From contig JAKFUZ010000001.1 in NCBI GenBank assembly GCA_021732445.1, positions 1 to 64,000 of the forward strand: DNA of 64,000 nt, given 5' to 3'. The stretch comes from Sphingomonas sp. GTDB lineage: Bacteria; Pseudomonadota; Alphaproteobacteria; Sphingomonadales; Sphingomonadaceae. The position numbers and the translations under genes are program-made. How positions within the stretch are numbered: position 1 is the first letter of the stretch; the number at the start of each line of letters is the position of its first letter. The notes below the pieces were generated by a model. It made no database searches and was not told where the DNA came from. It worked only from the letters and a program-made list of their open reading frames with translations. Positions 34,665 to 44,123 of this stretch are shown here, one piece after another.

Positions 34665-37600
34665 TCAGTTGGGCCGCACGGAAACGGGCGCATTGGGCAG
34701 CGCGGCATGGATGGCCGGTGAATACATTGCCTCCACCCGGCTCGGCGGCAGGACGAAGCGGCCCGAGCTGTTCAGCCGCACAGCATAGCTCACCGAAAAA
34801 CTGCCGCGCGGCACCCGGTCATAATAGCCGCGCCAGGCTGCCCCGCCACGCTCGACATAGCTTGGCTGGCGCCCGCCATCGCCCGCGAGCAGCGCCGACT
34901 GCCCGCCGCTATCGCTGATGATGGTGGCGCCGGCGGGCACAGGGTCGCTGACCACCACCCAGTTGCGCTCGGCAGACGCCTCCACGGTGAGCGTAATCCG
35001 CACGACATCACCGCGGCTAAGCACGCCCTTGGTCCGCGCCTGCACCACCTCGATCTTTTTGTTGAGCCTGTATCCGGCGGCAAGCGGCTGGGTGAGCGGC
35101 ACAGCGGCGGTGACGGAAACCATCGCCCATGGCCCTGCGCCACCTGCCTGCCCCAGCCGCAGCGGCGTAGCGGTGCCGGGCAGTGGGAGCGAGAGCAGCC
35201 GCGATGCTTCCGCCAGCGGCCATGCGCGGTCAAGCCTTGCACCCCCCAGCGCCACAGTCGTTGTGCCTGCTATCGCCGATGCCGGGTAAAGTGCCGCAAA
35301 TTTGCGTGCAGCGATCACGCCCCAGGCATTGGCCGTCGTCGTGTCCCAATGCCCGCGCTGCTGGCGAAGCGCGGTGCCCACCATCATCCGTGCCGCCTCA
35401 TCCTGCCACCCGGCGCGGCCAAGTGTCGCGGAGAGTGCTTTGATCGCGGCCTCGTCACCCGACGACATCAGCCACCAGGCGGCGCGGTCCTGATCGGACA
35501 AGTCGAGCCGCGCCCCTTCATACACCAGCCGGGTGCGCAACGCCGCTTGCGCCGCGCCTTTCAGCGCGGGGCCGTTCGCAAGGCCCGGCACCCGGTCAAG
35601 CGCCACCAGATAATCGGCGAGTTGCGCAGTCGGCATATCGGCCGGCGCCATGCCGAGCTGGCCGAGCATGGCCGGCGTTGCGGCGCCCGCCCGGGCCAGC
35701 GCGGTGAAGGCCGCCAGCCGCCGCAGCCGCTGATCGCCAAAGCTTTCGCGCGCCAGCCGCCCGTCAAGCACGGCGCGCAACGCCTCCACCATCCTTGCGC
35801 GCGGCGCAGCCGGCAGGGCAAGCCCGGCCTCGCTCGTCAGCGAAAGCACATAGGCGGTGAGCGCTTCGGACCCGTTCAGGCTGTCGCTTGGCCAGTATCG
35901 CAGCAGCCCGTCCGGCGCCTGATAGGTGGGGATGTCGCCGCTGAGCGCTGCCCAGCCGGCCGCATCGCCCAGCACCACGACGCGTGACAGGCGCTGCTCG
36001 AAACAGGAATAGGGATAGTCCGCCATATAGCCGCGCACCCCGGCCAGCGGCGGCGCAAGCGTGTCGCTAAGCCTTATGTCGACCATGCCGCGCCCGGCCA
36101 GCGCACCGCGCGGCGGCGCAATCGGCAGCACCGTGTCGGTGCCGATCCGGGTGAGCGCCGACGCCCAGACCTCGGTCGGCACCGCCGGAATGATCTGCTG
36201 GTCAACCGTGATCTGGTCGGCCGCCTTGCCATCCGCCGACTTGGCCGACACGTGCCAGCGCAGCCCCGAAACCCCCTCGCGCGTGGCAAGATTCCACATG
36301 ACGGGCACCGCACCGCCCGCTGGAATGGTGACGGTCAGCGGTTTGCCACGGGCAATCGCCGGCGCGACATCGACCTTTGCCGTCACCGTCATCGCCGCGG
36401 CCGACCCGTTGCGCAGCGTGAAGACCGCGCCAAACTGGTCACCGGTGCGCGCGATCGGCGGAATACCGGCAAAAATGCTCAGGTCCTGCGCGGCGCGGAT
36501 GCTTGTCTCGCCGGTGCCGAACAGGCTGGTCCCGTCCGTCGCGATGGCAACGAGCCTGAAGGCGGAAAGCGCATCCGACAGCGGCACGGCGACACGCGCA
36601 TGCCCCTTGCCATCGAGCGGCACATGCCCGCGCCACAGCAATACCGGCTGAAAATTCTCGCGGTTGAGCCCGGAGGCATCGCCCGCGCCGCCACCGCCGC
36701 CTGCCGCGACCGCCTTTTTCCCATAATGGCGCTTGCCGACAACCTGCGTCTGCGCGGTCGAGGTGAGCACGCTCAGCGAGCGTTCGCCCATCATTGCCGA
36801 CAGAATGTCCCAGCTCGGGTTGGGGGCCAGTTGCAACAACGCCTCGTCAACCGCGACAAAGGCAAGGTCAGCGCCCGCTGCGGGCTTGCCGGCGGGTGTT
36901 GCGACTGCCACATCGACCTGCGCCACATCGCGCGCGGCATAGCGCTCGCGGTCGGCCATTACGGTCACGCCCAGCCGGCTCGCCTCCCATCCGACATTCA
37001 CCCGGGCGATGCCCAGCCGATATGCCGGCTTGCTGAGGTCAACCAGCGCGGTCGGCGGCGGCGCGGGGTCAGGCGCAGCGGCAAGGCCAAGCGCATGGCC
37101 AAGGCGCGTGAGCCAGTCCCAAAAGCCCGGTTGCACCCGGCCCCTGACCGCCATGACCGACACGAACACATCCGGCGCATAAGCCCCGGGCAGCGTCACC
37201 TCGACTACCGGGTTGCTGCCGGAAAGCTCGGTCACAAAGCTCGCCAGCACGCCTTCGCGCTCCACGGTTACCAGCGCGGTTGCCTGGCGGAAGGGCATCC
37301 GCACCTGGAATTTGGCGGTGTCGCCCGCCTTATAATCGGTGCGTTCCGGCACCAGGTCCATCCGGTCGCCATTGTCGCCGCCAAACCACCATTCGTCATC
37401 GCCGGTCAGCCACACCGGCTGCACCGCGCGCGCGACATTGCCGCTTGCATCAGTGGTCGTGGCGACGGCGTAGACTTCGCCTGAAACGCCCGGGCTGAGC
37501 GCGCATTGCGCCAGGCCTTGCGCGTCGCTCGTCGCGGTGCACGACGCGCTCAGCTTTGCCGTCCTCATCTGGTTGTCATAGGCATAAAAGCCGCCGATCA

Positions 37601-40409
37601 GCCGGCGCCGTGCAGTGAGAATTTCCCGCGAATAGAGCGCGACCGAGACTTTCTGGCCCCTTAGCGGCTGGCCATCGGCATCAAGCGTTACAAAGCGCAG
37701 GCGCATGTCGTCCTGCTTCATCAGCCAGCCATCGGTCTTCATGCCAAGCTGCGCTGCGGCGGGCAGGATGGGGATGGTGCGCGAGGCGGTCAGCACTTCG
37801 CCATTGGCATCCTGATAATCCATTTCCACAACCATGTTGGTTGCGTTTTCCAGATTTTGCGGGACCTCGATGCTGCTGTGCGCGGTGCCGTCGCGGCCAA
37901 GCGTCAGCGGGAGCGATTGGGTCGGCGGGAGCGGCGTCTGCTCTTCCTCGCCGTCGCCGTTCAGCGGCCTTGTGCCTTCGCGTACTGGCCGTCCGCCAAA
38001 ATTATAGGCCGAATAGCCCGGCGGCACCGCCTCGCGCGCCAGCCAGGCGATGCGCAGCTCAACCGGCAGATTGGCCGCGCCTCCGCCGGACAGAAAGCCG
38101 GCGAACAGGTCAAGCGGCATGGTCTTGGGGCGGACCTGTGCCGGCTTTGGCCCGGTAACGCTCGCGCGCATCGTCGGCAGGCGATATTCGTCGACGCGAA
38201 AGGATTGCCCGGTGTCAACCGTTTCACCGCCGCGCTCGATTTGCAGGTCGTAATCGCCAAGCGGGGCGCCTTTGGGCGCGGTCCATCGGGTCTCGCCACT
38301 GCCGCTTGCACTGATCGACACGGGCAGGTCAAAGCTTGTGTCCGACCCGCGATGGACCAGCTTTAGCGTGCCCGTAAACCCCGCGCTGCGCACGAACCCG
38401 CGCCCGACCGGCAGGCGCTGCACATGCTTCATGTTGAGGGTTTCGCCCTGGCGCACCAGCGCGCGATCAAACACGGTGTGGAAAATCTCGCCGCGCGCTG
38501 CATAGCCATAGGGCAGGTCGAAATCATAGGGGCCGATACCCTCCCCCCAATCGGTGAGCGTAAAGCTGAAATCACCGTTCTTGCGCGCCGACACCATCAG
38601 CGGGTGTGCGCCGCCATCCTCGCTGTCCGCGTCCGGGCAATAGCCATAAGTTTCGGGGGCGGGCAGGCCGCGAGTGACGAGCAGCCGGCCCTGTGCGTCG
38701 GTGCGCCCCCTGGCGAGCAGCGCGCCTGAGCAGCTATCTGTCACCTGTACATCGGCGGCGCTCACCGGCTTGCCGCTGCTGAGCGCCGTCACCCAGACAA
38801 GGCTTGCCTCGCCGCCCCATTTGAAATGCACCGCCATGTTGGTGACAAGCGCAGCCGTTGCCACATAACGCGGCGCGCGCCGCCCGAGCAGCGCAGCGCC
38901 CAGTGCCGGGCTTGCCAGCTCCACGACGTAGAAACCCGGCTTGCCCAGGGGAAGGCCGACCACCTCAAATGCGCGGCCCTTGCCCGGCAAGGCGACCGAA
39001 AGGGAACTGCCCGCACCGGGCGCCAGTATCGGCCGGGCGCCGGTGTCGTTGATGGTCACCGTCTCGCTGCCGCGCTTTTCGTCATGGCTGTCGCGGTCGC
39101 CGGCATGGGCCGCGGTGCGCAGCCACCGCGCAACCGCGCCGTCATTACCCTCCACCCGCAGCCGCTGGCCCGCGACGGCGAGGCTGCGGCCCTGGAGCGC
39201 CGGCTCCACATTGCGCACGGTGACAGGCAGCACGCCGCCTTCGGCCGCCTCGATGATGCCAAAGCTGCCGGCGAATTTCACCAGCGGGGGGGCTGTATCA
39301 AAGCGCAGGTCGAGCGGGAAACGCGCAGCATTGGCGAGCGCGCGGCCGCTTTCATCCTTCAGCCCGGCGGGCAGCAGCAGCCGCGCCGCCGTGGCAAAGG
39401 GCAGTGGTGGGGCAAAGGCGACATCGCTGATGGTGGCGCGGCGCCTATCGGCATCGTCGAATTTGGGCGCGATCTGCCTGCCATCGGCGGTTTGGAGGCG
39501 GATCGCGCTTGCCTGCGCAAAGGGGATCGGCGCGGTAAAGCGCACCCATGCCTGCTCGACGGGGCTGCACCCGGCCTGCGCGCTCGTGCGGGTGCACTCA
39601 AGCCGCGCGGTGAAGGGCTTGCGCACGGTGTAATAGAATTTCTGGTCGGCGCCTGCTTTTCTGCCGCCCGCCCCGGCGATGCCCGCGCCCCACACCAGCG
39701 TCATGTCGCGCCCCGGCGGCAGCGGGCGCTGGCATCTGAGCGCCACAATGCCGGCGAGCATCGCCGCGCGGTCGGCCCGGGCGGCGGGCAGGGTTGTCGG
39801 CAGGCCCGCCTGGTCGAGAAAATTCGTCACGCTGTATGCGTCTTGGCCCAGGCTGCTCAGCAGCTTTTCGGGCAGCCCGGCGTCCAGCACCTCAACCGGA
39901 ATCCGCTCGCCAATGCCGTCAACCGCGCAATAGGCCCCGGCTGCCACCGAAGCGCGGGCAGGTGGAATGTTGGCCGCGACAAGGAAGAGCTGGTCTTCCT
40001 CAATCTCCCCGCCACCGCCGGCCAGCACCGCGCGGGCAACCGGGCCGCCTGCATCGAGCACGAAATGCCGCTGGCCCGAAACCGCCACCCCGCGCGCCGA
40101 TTTCAGCCCGTCGACGAGATCAAAGGCGCAGCGCGTGCCGCCGGGCAGCCCGGCATCGAACGCATAGACATAGGTTTGCTGGTCGGCCCAGCGCCCGCTG
40201 CCGCCGACCGGGCAGTTCCCCCTGACCGGTGCTGCCGCGCGCGGATCGCCCAGGCCAATCATGGGTTCGCTGAACCGCCAGGAGAAGCGTTCGATCGACC
40301 CGCTGCCGGTGCCCGGCGTGGCGACCAATACGCGCGGGCTGTTGTCGGCGGAAGCCGCGATGGGTGCCGCGACAAGGGCAAGCAGCCCCAATTGGGTGAA
40401 AAGCCGCAT
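34665..40409 (-). CDS. Alpha-2-macroglobulin family protein with thioester motif
   Basis: Encodes 1914 residues. MRLFTQLGLLALVAAPIAASA is a signal peptide without a lipobox, so the protein should be periplasmic and not lipid-anchored. Many macroglobulin-type beta domains span the first two thirds. The thioester motif CFEQ follows YMADYPYS at about Cys1469. A toroidal alpha-helical domain follows, then a C-terminal region with VISDPVPAG. Bacterial alpha-2-macroglobulins trap attacking proteases and guard the periplasm; pbpC lies just downstream, as in many Gram-negatives. The start at 40409 was preferred to an ATG 18 bases upstream because the signal peptide is cleaner. Confidence 0.93.
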   Translation of the reverse strand: MRLFTQLGLLALVAAPIAASADNSPRVLVATPGTGSGSIERFSWRFSEPMIGLGDPRAAAPVRGNCPVGGSGRWADQQTYVYAFDAGLPGGTRCAFDLVDGLKSARGVAVSGQRHFVLDAGGPVARAVLAGGGGEIEEDQLFLVAANIPPARASVAAGAYCAVDGIGERIPVEVLDAGLPEKLLSSLGQDAYSVTNFLDQAGLPTTLPAARADRAAMLAGIVALRCQRPLPPGRDMTLVWGAGIAGAGGRKAGADQKFYYTVRKPFTARLECTRTSAQAGCSPVEQAWVRFTAPIPFAQASAIRLQTADGRQIAPKFDDADRRRATISDVAFAPPLPFATAARLLLPAGLKDESGRALANAARFPLDLRFDTAPPLVKFAGSFGIIEAAEGGVLPVTVRNVEPALQGRSLAVAGQRLRVEGNDGAVARWLRTAAHAGDRDSHDEKRGSETVTINDTGARPILAPGAGSSLSVALPGKGRAFEVVGLPLGKPGFYVVELASPALGAALLGRRAPRYVATAALVTNMAVHFKWGGEASLVWVTALSSGKPVSAADVQVTDSCSGALLARGRTDAQGRLLVTRGLPAPETYGYCPDADSEDGGAHPLMVSARKNGDFSFTLTDWGEGIGPYDFDLPYGYAARGEIFHTVFDRALVRQGETLNMKHVQRLPVGRGFVRSAGFTGTLKLVHRGSDTSFDLPVSISASGSGETRWTAPKGAPLGDYDLQIERGGETVDTGQSFRVDEYRLPTMRASVTGPKPAQVRPKTMPLDLFAGFLSGGGAANLPVELRIAWLAREAVPPGYSAYNFGGRPVREGTRPLNGDGEEEQTPLPPTQSLPLTLGRDGTAHSSIEVPQNLENATNMVVEMDYQDANGEVLTASRTIPILPAAAQLGMKTDGWLMKQDDMRLRFVTLDADGQPLRGQKVSVALYSREILTARRRLIGGFYAYDNQMRTAKLSASCTATSDAQGLAQCALSPGVSGEVYAVATTTDASGNVARAVQPVWLTGDDEWWFGGDNGDRMDLVPERTDYKAGDTAKFQVRMPFRQATALVTVEREGVLASFVTELSGSNPVVEVTLPGAYAPDVFVSVMAVRGRVQPGFWDWLTRLGHALGLAAAPDPAPPPTALVDLSKPAYRLGIARVNVGWEASRLGVTVMADRERYAARDVAQVDVAVATPAGKPAAGADLAFVAVDEALLQLAPNPSWDILSAMMGERSLSVLTSTAQTQVVGKRHYGKKAVAAGGGGGAGDASGLNRENFQPVLLWRGHVPLDGKGHARVAVPLSDALSAFRLVAIATDGTSLFGTGETSIRAAQDLSIFAGIPPIARTGDQFGAVFTLRNGSAAAMTVTAKVDVAPAIARGKPLTVTIPAGGAVPVMWNLATREGVSGLRWHVSAKSADGKAADQITVDQQIIPAVPTEVWASALTRIGTDTVLPIAPPRGALAGRGMVDIRLSDTLAPPLAGVRGYMADYPYSCFEQRLSRVVVLGDAAGWAALSGDIPTYQAPDGLLRYWPSDSLNGSEALTAYVLSLTSEAGLALPAAPRARMVEALRAVLDGRLARESFGDQRLRRLAAFTALARAGAATPAMLGQLGMAPADMPTAQLADYLVALDRVPGLANGPALKGAAQAALRTRLVYEGARLDLSDQDRAAWWLMSSGDEAAIKALSATLGRAGWQDEAARMMVGTALRQQRGHWDTTTANAWGVIAARKFAALYPASAIAGTTTVALGGARLDRAWPLAEASRLLSLPLPGTATPLRLGQAGGAGPWAMVSVTAAVPLTQPLAAGYRLNKKIEVVQARTKGVLSRGDVVRITLTVEASAERNWVVVSDPVPAGATIISDSGGQSALLAGDGGRQPSYVERGGAAWRGYYDRVPRGSFSVSYAVRLNSSGRFVLPPSRVEAMYSPAIHAALPNAPVSVRPN

Positions 40410-40607
40410 TCCGCCCTCCCAGCGCAAGCCTTGCTTGCACGGTACGGCCTTGGCGGTAACCGAGTCCAGCGCCGAAGATGATTTTCATCCCCCAAAGCGC
40501 GCGCGCCATGCGGCGCTTGTGTCGCACCGCACATTGCGCGACATAGGCAGGCGCAAGGCTGGTCGGGCAAGCACCGCCAAGAGGCGGGCAGGGGGAGCAT
40601 TCCGGGC

Positions 40608-42002
40608 GTGATCTCGGTCGTCGACGTCATTTTTCGCGAAACCTTGATGTTTGCTGCGTTCGGCTTTCTCATCGGTGGAGTCGATGATCTGGCGGTCGAT
40701 CTTGCGTTTGGCGTGCGGCTGGTGCGCCAATGGTTCGCCCGGGCGGGCCACGCGGCGACGCTTGCTGATCTGCCACAGCCGCCCAGCAACGGGCGAATCG
40801 CGGTTTTCGTGGCCGCCTGGAGCGAGGCCGAGGTGATCGGCAAGATGCTTGCCAGCGCGCTTTCGCGGTTCGACCACGATGATTATCTGATCTATGTTGG
40901 TGCCTATCCCAATGACCGGGCAACTATTGCCGCCGTGGCGCGGGTTGCAGCACGGGACAAGCGTGTGCGGCTGGTAGTTGGCCCGGTTGACGGGCCGACG
41001 ACCAAGGCGGCGTGCCTCAACACCATCTGGCACGCGCTGCTGCGCGATGAGGCGGCGGCGGGTGGCGCTGCCCGGGTTATCGTGCTGCACGATGCCGAAG
41101 ATGTGGTCCACCCGGCCGAGCTGCGCGTGTTCGATGCGCTCATCGGCCCGCATGCGCTGGTGCAGCTTCCGGTCCTGCCGCTGGTTGATCGCGGATCGCG
41201 GCTCGTCTCGGGGCATTATTGCGATGAATTTGCCGAAAGCCACGCCAAGCAACTGGTGGTGCGCCAGGCACTGGGCGCGGCGCTTCCGCTGGCGGGCGTC
41301 GGGTGCGCGGTGGCACGCGACGCGCTGGAGCTTCTGGCGGCGGCACGCGGGGGGGAGCCGTTCGATCCGGTGAGCATTACCGAAGATTATGAGCTGGGTC
41401 TGGCGGTTTCGGCGTTGGGCGGAACGGGCATTGTTGCGCGCATTCGTGAATATCGCGGTGGGCCGCTGGTCGCGGTGCGGGCATATTTCCCGGCGACGCT
41501 GGATGCCGCTGTCCGCCAGAAGGCGCGGTGGATGCTGGGCATAGCGCTTGCCGGATGGGACCGGATCGGCTGGGGCAGGCGTGGCGACTGGCGCGAGCAC
41601 TGGATGCGGATGCGCGACCGGCGCGCGCCGCTTGCCGTGCTGGTGCTGCTTGCCGCCTATGTCGCGCTGATCGCCTGGGCGGTGGCCGGCGTGCTGCGCT
41701 GGATAAACGACGATGGCGCGGCACCGCTGCCGGTTCCCGCATGGCTGCTGGGGCTCAACACCGCGCTGCTCGGCTGGCGGCTGGCAATGCGGGTTTTGTT
41801 TACCGGCTGGGCCTATGGCGGGCGCGAAGCCTTATGGTCGGTCCCGCGCGTTTTCGTCTCAAACCTCATTTCGCTGCTGGCCGCGCGTCGGGCGGTGACG
41901 CGCTATGTCGCCGGATTGCGCGGCCGCACGCTCGTCTGGGAAAAGACGGCGCATCATTTTCCGGCCGATATGGTGCCCGCCGCCGGGGCATCGGCTGAAT
42001 GA
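40608..42002 (+). CDS. NfrB-like inner-membrane glycosyltransferase (GT2 family)
   Basis: Encodes 464 residues from a GTG start. The GT2 core shows VAAWSEAEVIGKML (nucleotide-sugar start), HDAEDVVHP (D-x-D), TEDYELGL and RQKARWMLGIA (Q-x-x-RW), flanked by hydrophobic segments near both ends (about 12-30 and 330-395). This arrangement matches the N-terminal part of NfrB, which in E. coli makes a secreted glycan used as a phage N4 receptor. E. coli NfrB is about 745 residues with a C-terminal c-di-GMP-binding MshEN region; that part is absent here. The stop overlaps the next gene by four bases. Confidence 0.8.
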   Translation: MISVVDVIFRETLMFAAFGFLIGGVDDLAVDLAFGVRLVRQWFARAGHAATLADLPQPPSNGRIAVFVAAWSEAEVIGKMLASALSRFDHDDYLIYVGAYPNDRATIAAVARVAARDKRVRLVVGPVDGPTTKAACLNTIWHALLRDEAAAGGAARVIVLHDAEDVVHPAELRVFDALIGPHALVQLPVLPLVDRGSRLVSGHYCDEFAESHAKQLVVRQALGAALPLAGVGCAVARDALELLAAARGGEPFDPVSITEDYELGLAVSALGGTGIVARIREYRGGPLVAVRAYFPATLDAAVRQKARWMLGIALAGWDRIGWGRRGDWREHWMRMRDRRAPLAVLVLLAAYVALIAWAVAGVLRWINDDGAAPLPVPAWLLGLNTALLGWRLAMRVLFTGWAYGGREALWSVPRVFVSNLISLLAARRAVTRYVAGLRGRTLVWEKTAHHFPADMVPAAGASAE

Positions 42003-43138
42003 CGCGCGCAGGCCAACCTTTACGGTTTCTAGCGGTGGCGTTGGTGGGCTGGGCGGGCGTGCGCGCCGCGATGATCTATGCCGATGCCCGTCGGGCGGCG
42101 GGCGGGCCGGCCACGCTGGCGGCCGGCGCGATGAGGCACGATTTTGGCGGGGCAATTCTGCCGCCGCTGCTTGATCTGGCGCCGGGCGGCCCGCGCGTGG
42201 CGGCGCTGCGCGGGGCGTTTCAGGGCGCACGTGCGGTTGTAGCGCCGCCGCCCGGTGGTGCCGGCGCGGTGGTGCACCAATCGGGCCCGGCGGGCGAGGT
42301 GCAGCGCGTGTTTGCCGCCCTTGGCTTCATGCAGTTTGGCTATGCAACGCCCGTTGAAAGCGCGACCGAGGCCGCCGGGCAGGCTGAGCGGTCAGCGCCA
42401 TCCCATGCCCCATCCTTCGGGCCACTCTCGGCGCCGTCCGCTGCGGCGCCGCCGCCGCAATTGCTCGCCCCGGTGGATCCGCCGCCTGAGCGCGCGGGGA
42501 GCGCCGCCTCGCGCTGGACGGGCAGTGCATGGTTCATTGCGCGGGGCGGTGCCGGCATTGATCCGGGCCTGCGCGGCGGGCAGCTTGGCGGCGGGCAGGC
42601 CGGGCTGCGGATTGGCTATGCGCTGGGCGCGTCGCGGCGCGTGTCGCTGGTGACGCGGGTCGCGACACCGCTGTCGGGCCCGGGCCGCGAGGCCGCGTTC
42701 GGGGCCGAATGGCAGCCGACGCGCCTGCCTGTGCGGCTGATTGCGGAGCACCGGGTGGCGCTTGGCGGCGGCGGCGGCGGCCCGTCGGTTGCGATCATCG
42801 GCGGTGCGGGGCCGGGTGCTGTCGGCCACGGGTTCCGGCTGGAAGGCTATGGCGCGGCCGGGGTCATCAGACGGGCGCGTGTCGAGAGCTTTGCCGATGG
42901 CGCGGTGCGCCTTGACCACGGGCTTGGCCGGCTTGGCCCGGTTGCGGTGGGTGCCGGCGCGGGCGCCTGGGGGGCGGCACAGCGCGGTGCAGCCCGGCTC
43001 GATATTGGCCCCACAATTGGTGCCGACGCGCCGGTTGGCGGCAAAAGCCTGCGGCTCGCGCTCGACTGGCGCCAGCGCATCGCGGGCAGCGCGCGACCCG
43101 GATCAGGCCTGGCGCTGTCGCTCGGGGTCAATTTCTAG
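41999..43138 (+). CDS. Probable outer-membrane protein, NfrA C-terminal-like
   Basis: Encodes 379 residues, coupled to the NfrB-like gene by ATGA. A hydrophobic N-terminus (about 9-25) suggests export. Residues 90-170 are Ala/Pro-rich and low-complexity. The last 200 residues alternate short hydrophobic strands with glycines (AGLRIGYALGASRRVSLVTR, FGAEWQPTRLPVRL, GKSLRLALDWRQRI) and end in an aromatic-final LGVNF, as outer-membrane beta barrels do. This resembles the NfrA_C domain. The TPR-rich body of E. coli NfrA is missing, so this is a short version if related. The NfrA assignment is mainly by context. Confidence 0.65.
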   Translation: MTRAGQPLRFLAVALVGWAGVRAAMIYADARRAAGGPATLAAGAMRHDFGGAILPPLLDLAPGGPRVAALRGAFQGARAVVAPPPGGAGAVVHQSGPAGEVQRVFAALGFMQFGYATPVESATEAAGQAERSAPSHAPSFGPLSAPSAAAPPPQLLAPVDPPPERAGSAASRWTGSAWFIARGGAGIDPGLRGGQLGGGQAGLRIGYALGASRRVSLVTRVATPLSGPGREAAFGAEWQPTRLPVRLIAEHRVALGGGGGGPSVAIIGGAGPGAVGHGFRLEGYGAAGVIRRARVESFADGAVRLDHGLGRLGPVAVGAGAGAWGAAQRGAARLDIGPTIGADAPVGGKSLRLALDWRQRIAGSARPGSGLALSLGVNF

Positions 43139-43208
43139 CGCTGCCGCGGCCGAGCGGCGCAGCGATGCTTTGCGCTGCGCGCGCCAACAGGATATTCGCA
43201 CAGCCAGC

Positions 43209-44123
43209 ATGGATATTTACCTTCCCATCGCCAATCTCAGCGTCAATGCGCTGGTCATCATCCTGCTGGGTGGCGGCGTGGGACTGTTGTCGGGCATGTT
43301 CGGTGTGGGCGGCGGGTTTCTCACCACCCCGCTGCTGATTGTATACGGCATTCCGCCAACGGTTGCCGCCGCCTCTGCGGCAAGCCAGGTCACGGGCGCC
43401 AGCGTGTCGGGCGTGTTTGCGCATTTGCGCCGCAAGGGTGTGGACGTGAAAATGGGCAGTGTGCTGGTGGTGGGAGGCATTGTCGGCTCGTTTTCGGGCG
43501 CGGGGCTGTTCAAGGCGCTGCAGGCGACCGGGCAGATCGACACGGTCATCGCCATCATTTATGTGTTGCTGCTCGGCTCGGTCGGCTCGATGATGGCGCG
43601 GGAATCGCTTAAGAGCATCGGCGCGCTCAAATCGGGCGTCGCGCTGAAGCCGCGTACCAGGCGTCATCACCCGCTGGTGGCTGCGCTGCCGCTGCGCACG
43701 CGCTTTTATCGCTCGGGCCTGTATATTTCGCCGCTGGCACCGCTGCTGCTGGGGTTTTTCGTTGGCAACCTGACCATTTTGCTGGGCGTGGGCGGCGGGT
43801 TCATTCTGGTGCCGGCAATGCTGTATCTACTGGGAATGACGACGCAGGTGGTGGTGGGCACGTCGCTGTTCCAGACATTGTTCGTTACCGCCGTTGCGAC
43901 GATGGTCCATGCAACCACCACCAAGGCCGTCGATATCGTGCTGGCGGCGCTGCTGTTGCTGGGATCGGTTGCCGGCGCGCAGCTTGGCGCGCGCTTTGCC
44001 AACAAGGTGCGGCCGGAATATCTGCGGCTGGGTCTTGCCATTATCGTGCTGCTGGTGGCGCTGCGGGTGGCGCTGGGGCTTGGTTGGCGGCCCGACGAGA
44101 TTTATTCGGTGCAGCTCGCGTGA
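43209..44123 (+). CDS. Sulfite exporter TauE/SafE family protein
   Basis: Encodes 304 residues with about eight membrane segments in two repeats. Each repeat starts with a glycine-rich motif, GLLSGMFGVGGGFLTTPLL and LTILLGVGGGFILVPAMLYL, the TauE/SafE hallmark. Such proteins move sulfite or organosulfonate-type anions across the inner membrane; the substrate here is not known. The next gene starts on a GTG that overlaps this stop, a coupling often seen between TauE-like and TIGR02186-like genes. The longer upstream frame lies inside the NfrA-like gene and was not used. Confidence 0.92.
   Translation: MDIYLPIANLSVNALVIILLGGGVGLLSGMFGVGGGFLTTPLLIVYGIPPTVAAASAASQVTGASVSGVFAHLRRKGVDVKMGSVLVVGGIVGSFSGAGLFKALQATGQIDTVIAIIYVLLLGSVGSMMARESLKSIGALKSGVALKPRTRRHHPLVAALPLRTRFYRSGLYISPLAPLLLGFFVGNLTILLGVGGGFILVPAMLYLLGMTTQVVVGTSLFQTLFVTAVATMVHATTTKAVDIVLAALLLLGSVAGAQLGARFANKVRPEYLRLGLAIIVLLVALRVALGLGWRPDEIYSVQLA

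Noticed and set aside
38826-40481. 551-codon plus-strand frame opposite the alpha-2-macroglobulin gene
   Set aside because: Pure shadow of the antisense gene with no recognisable domain; composition mirrors third-position GC bias.
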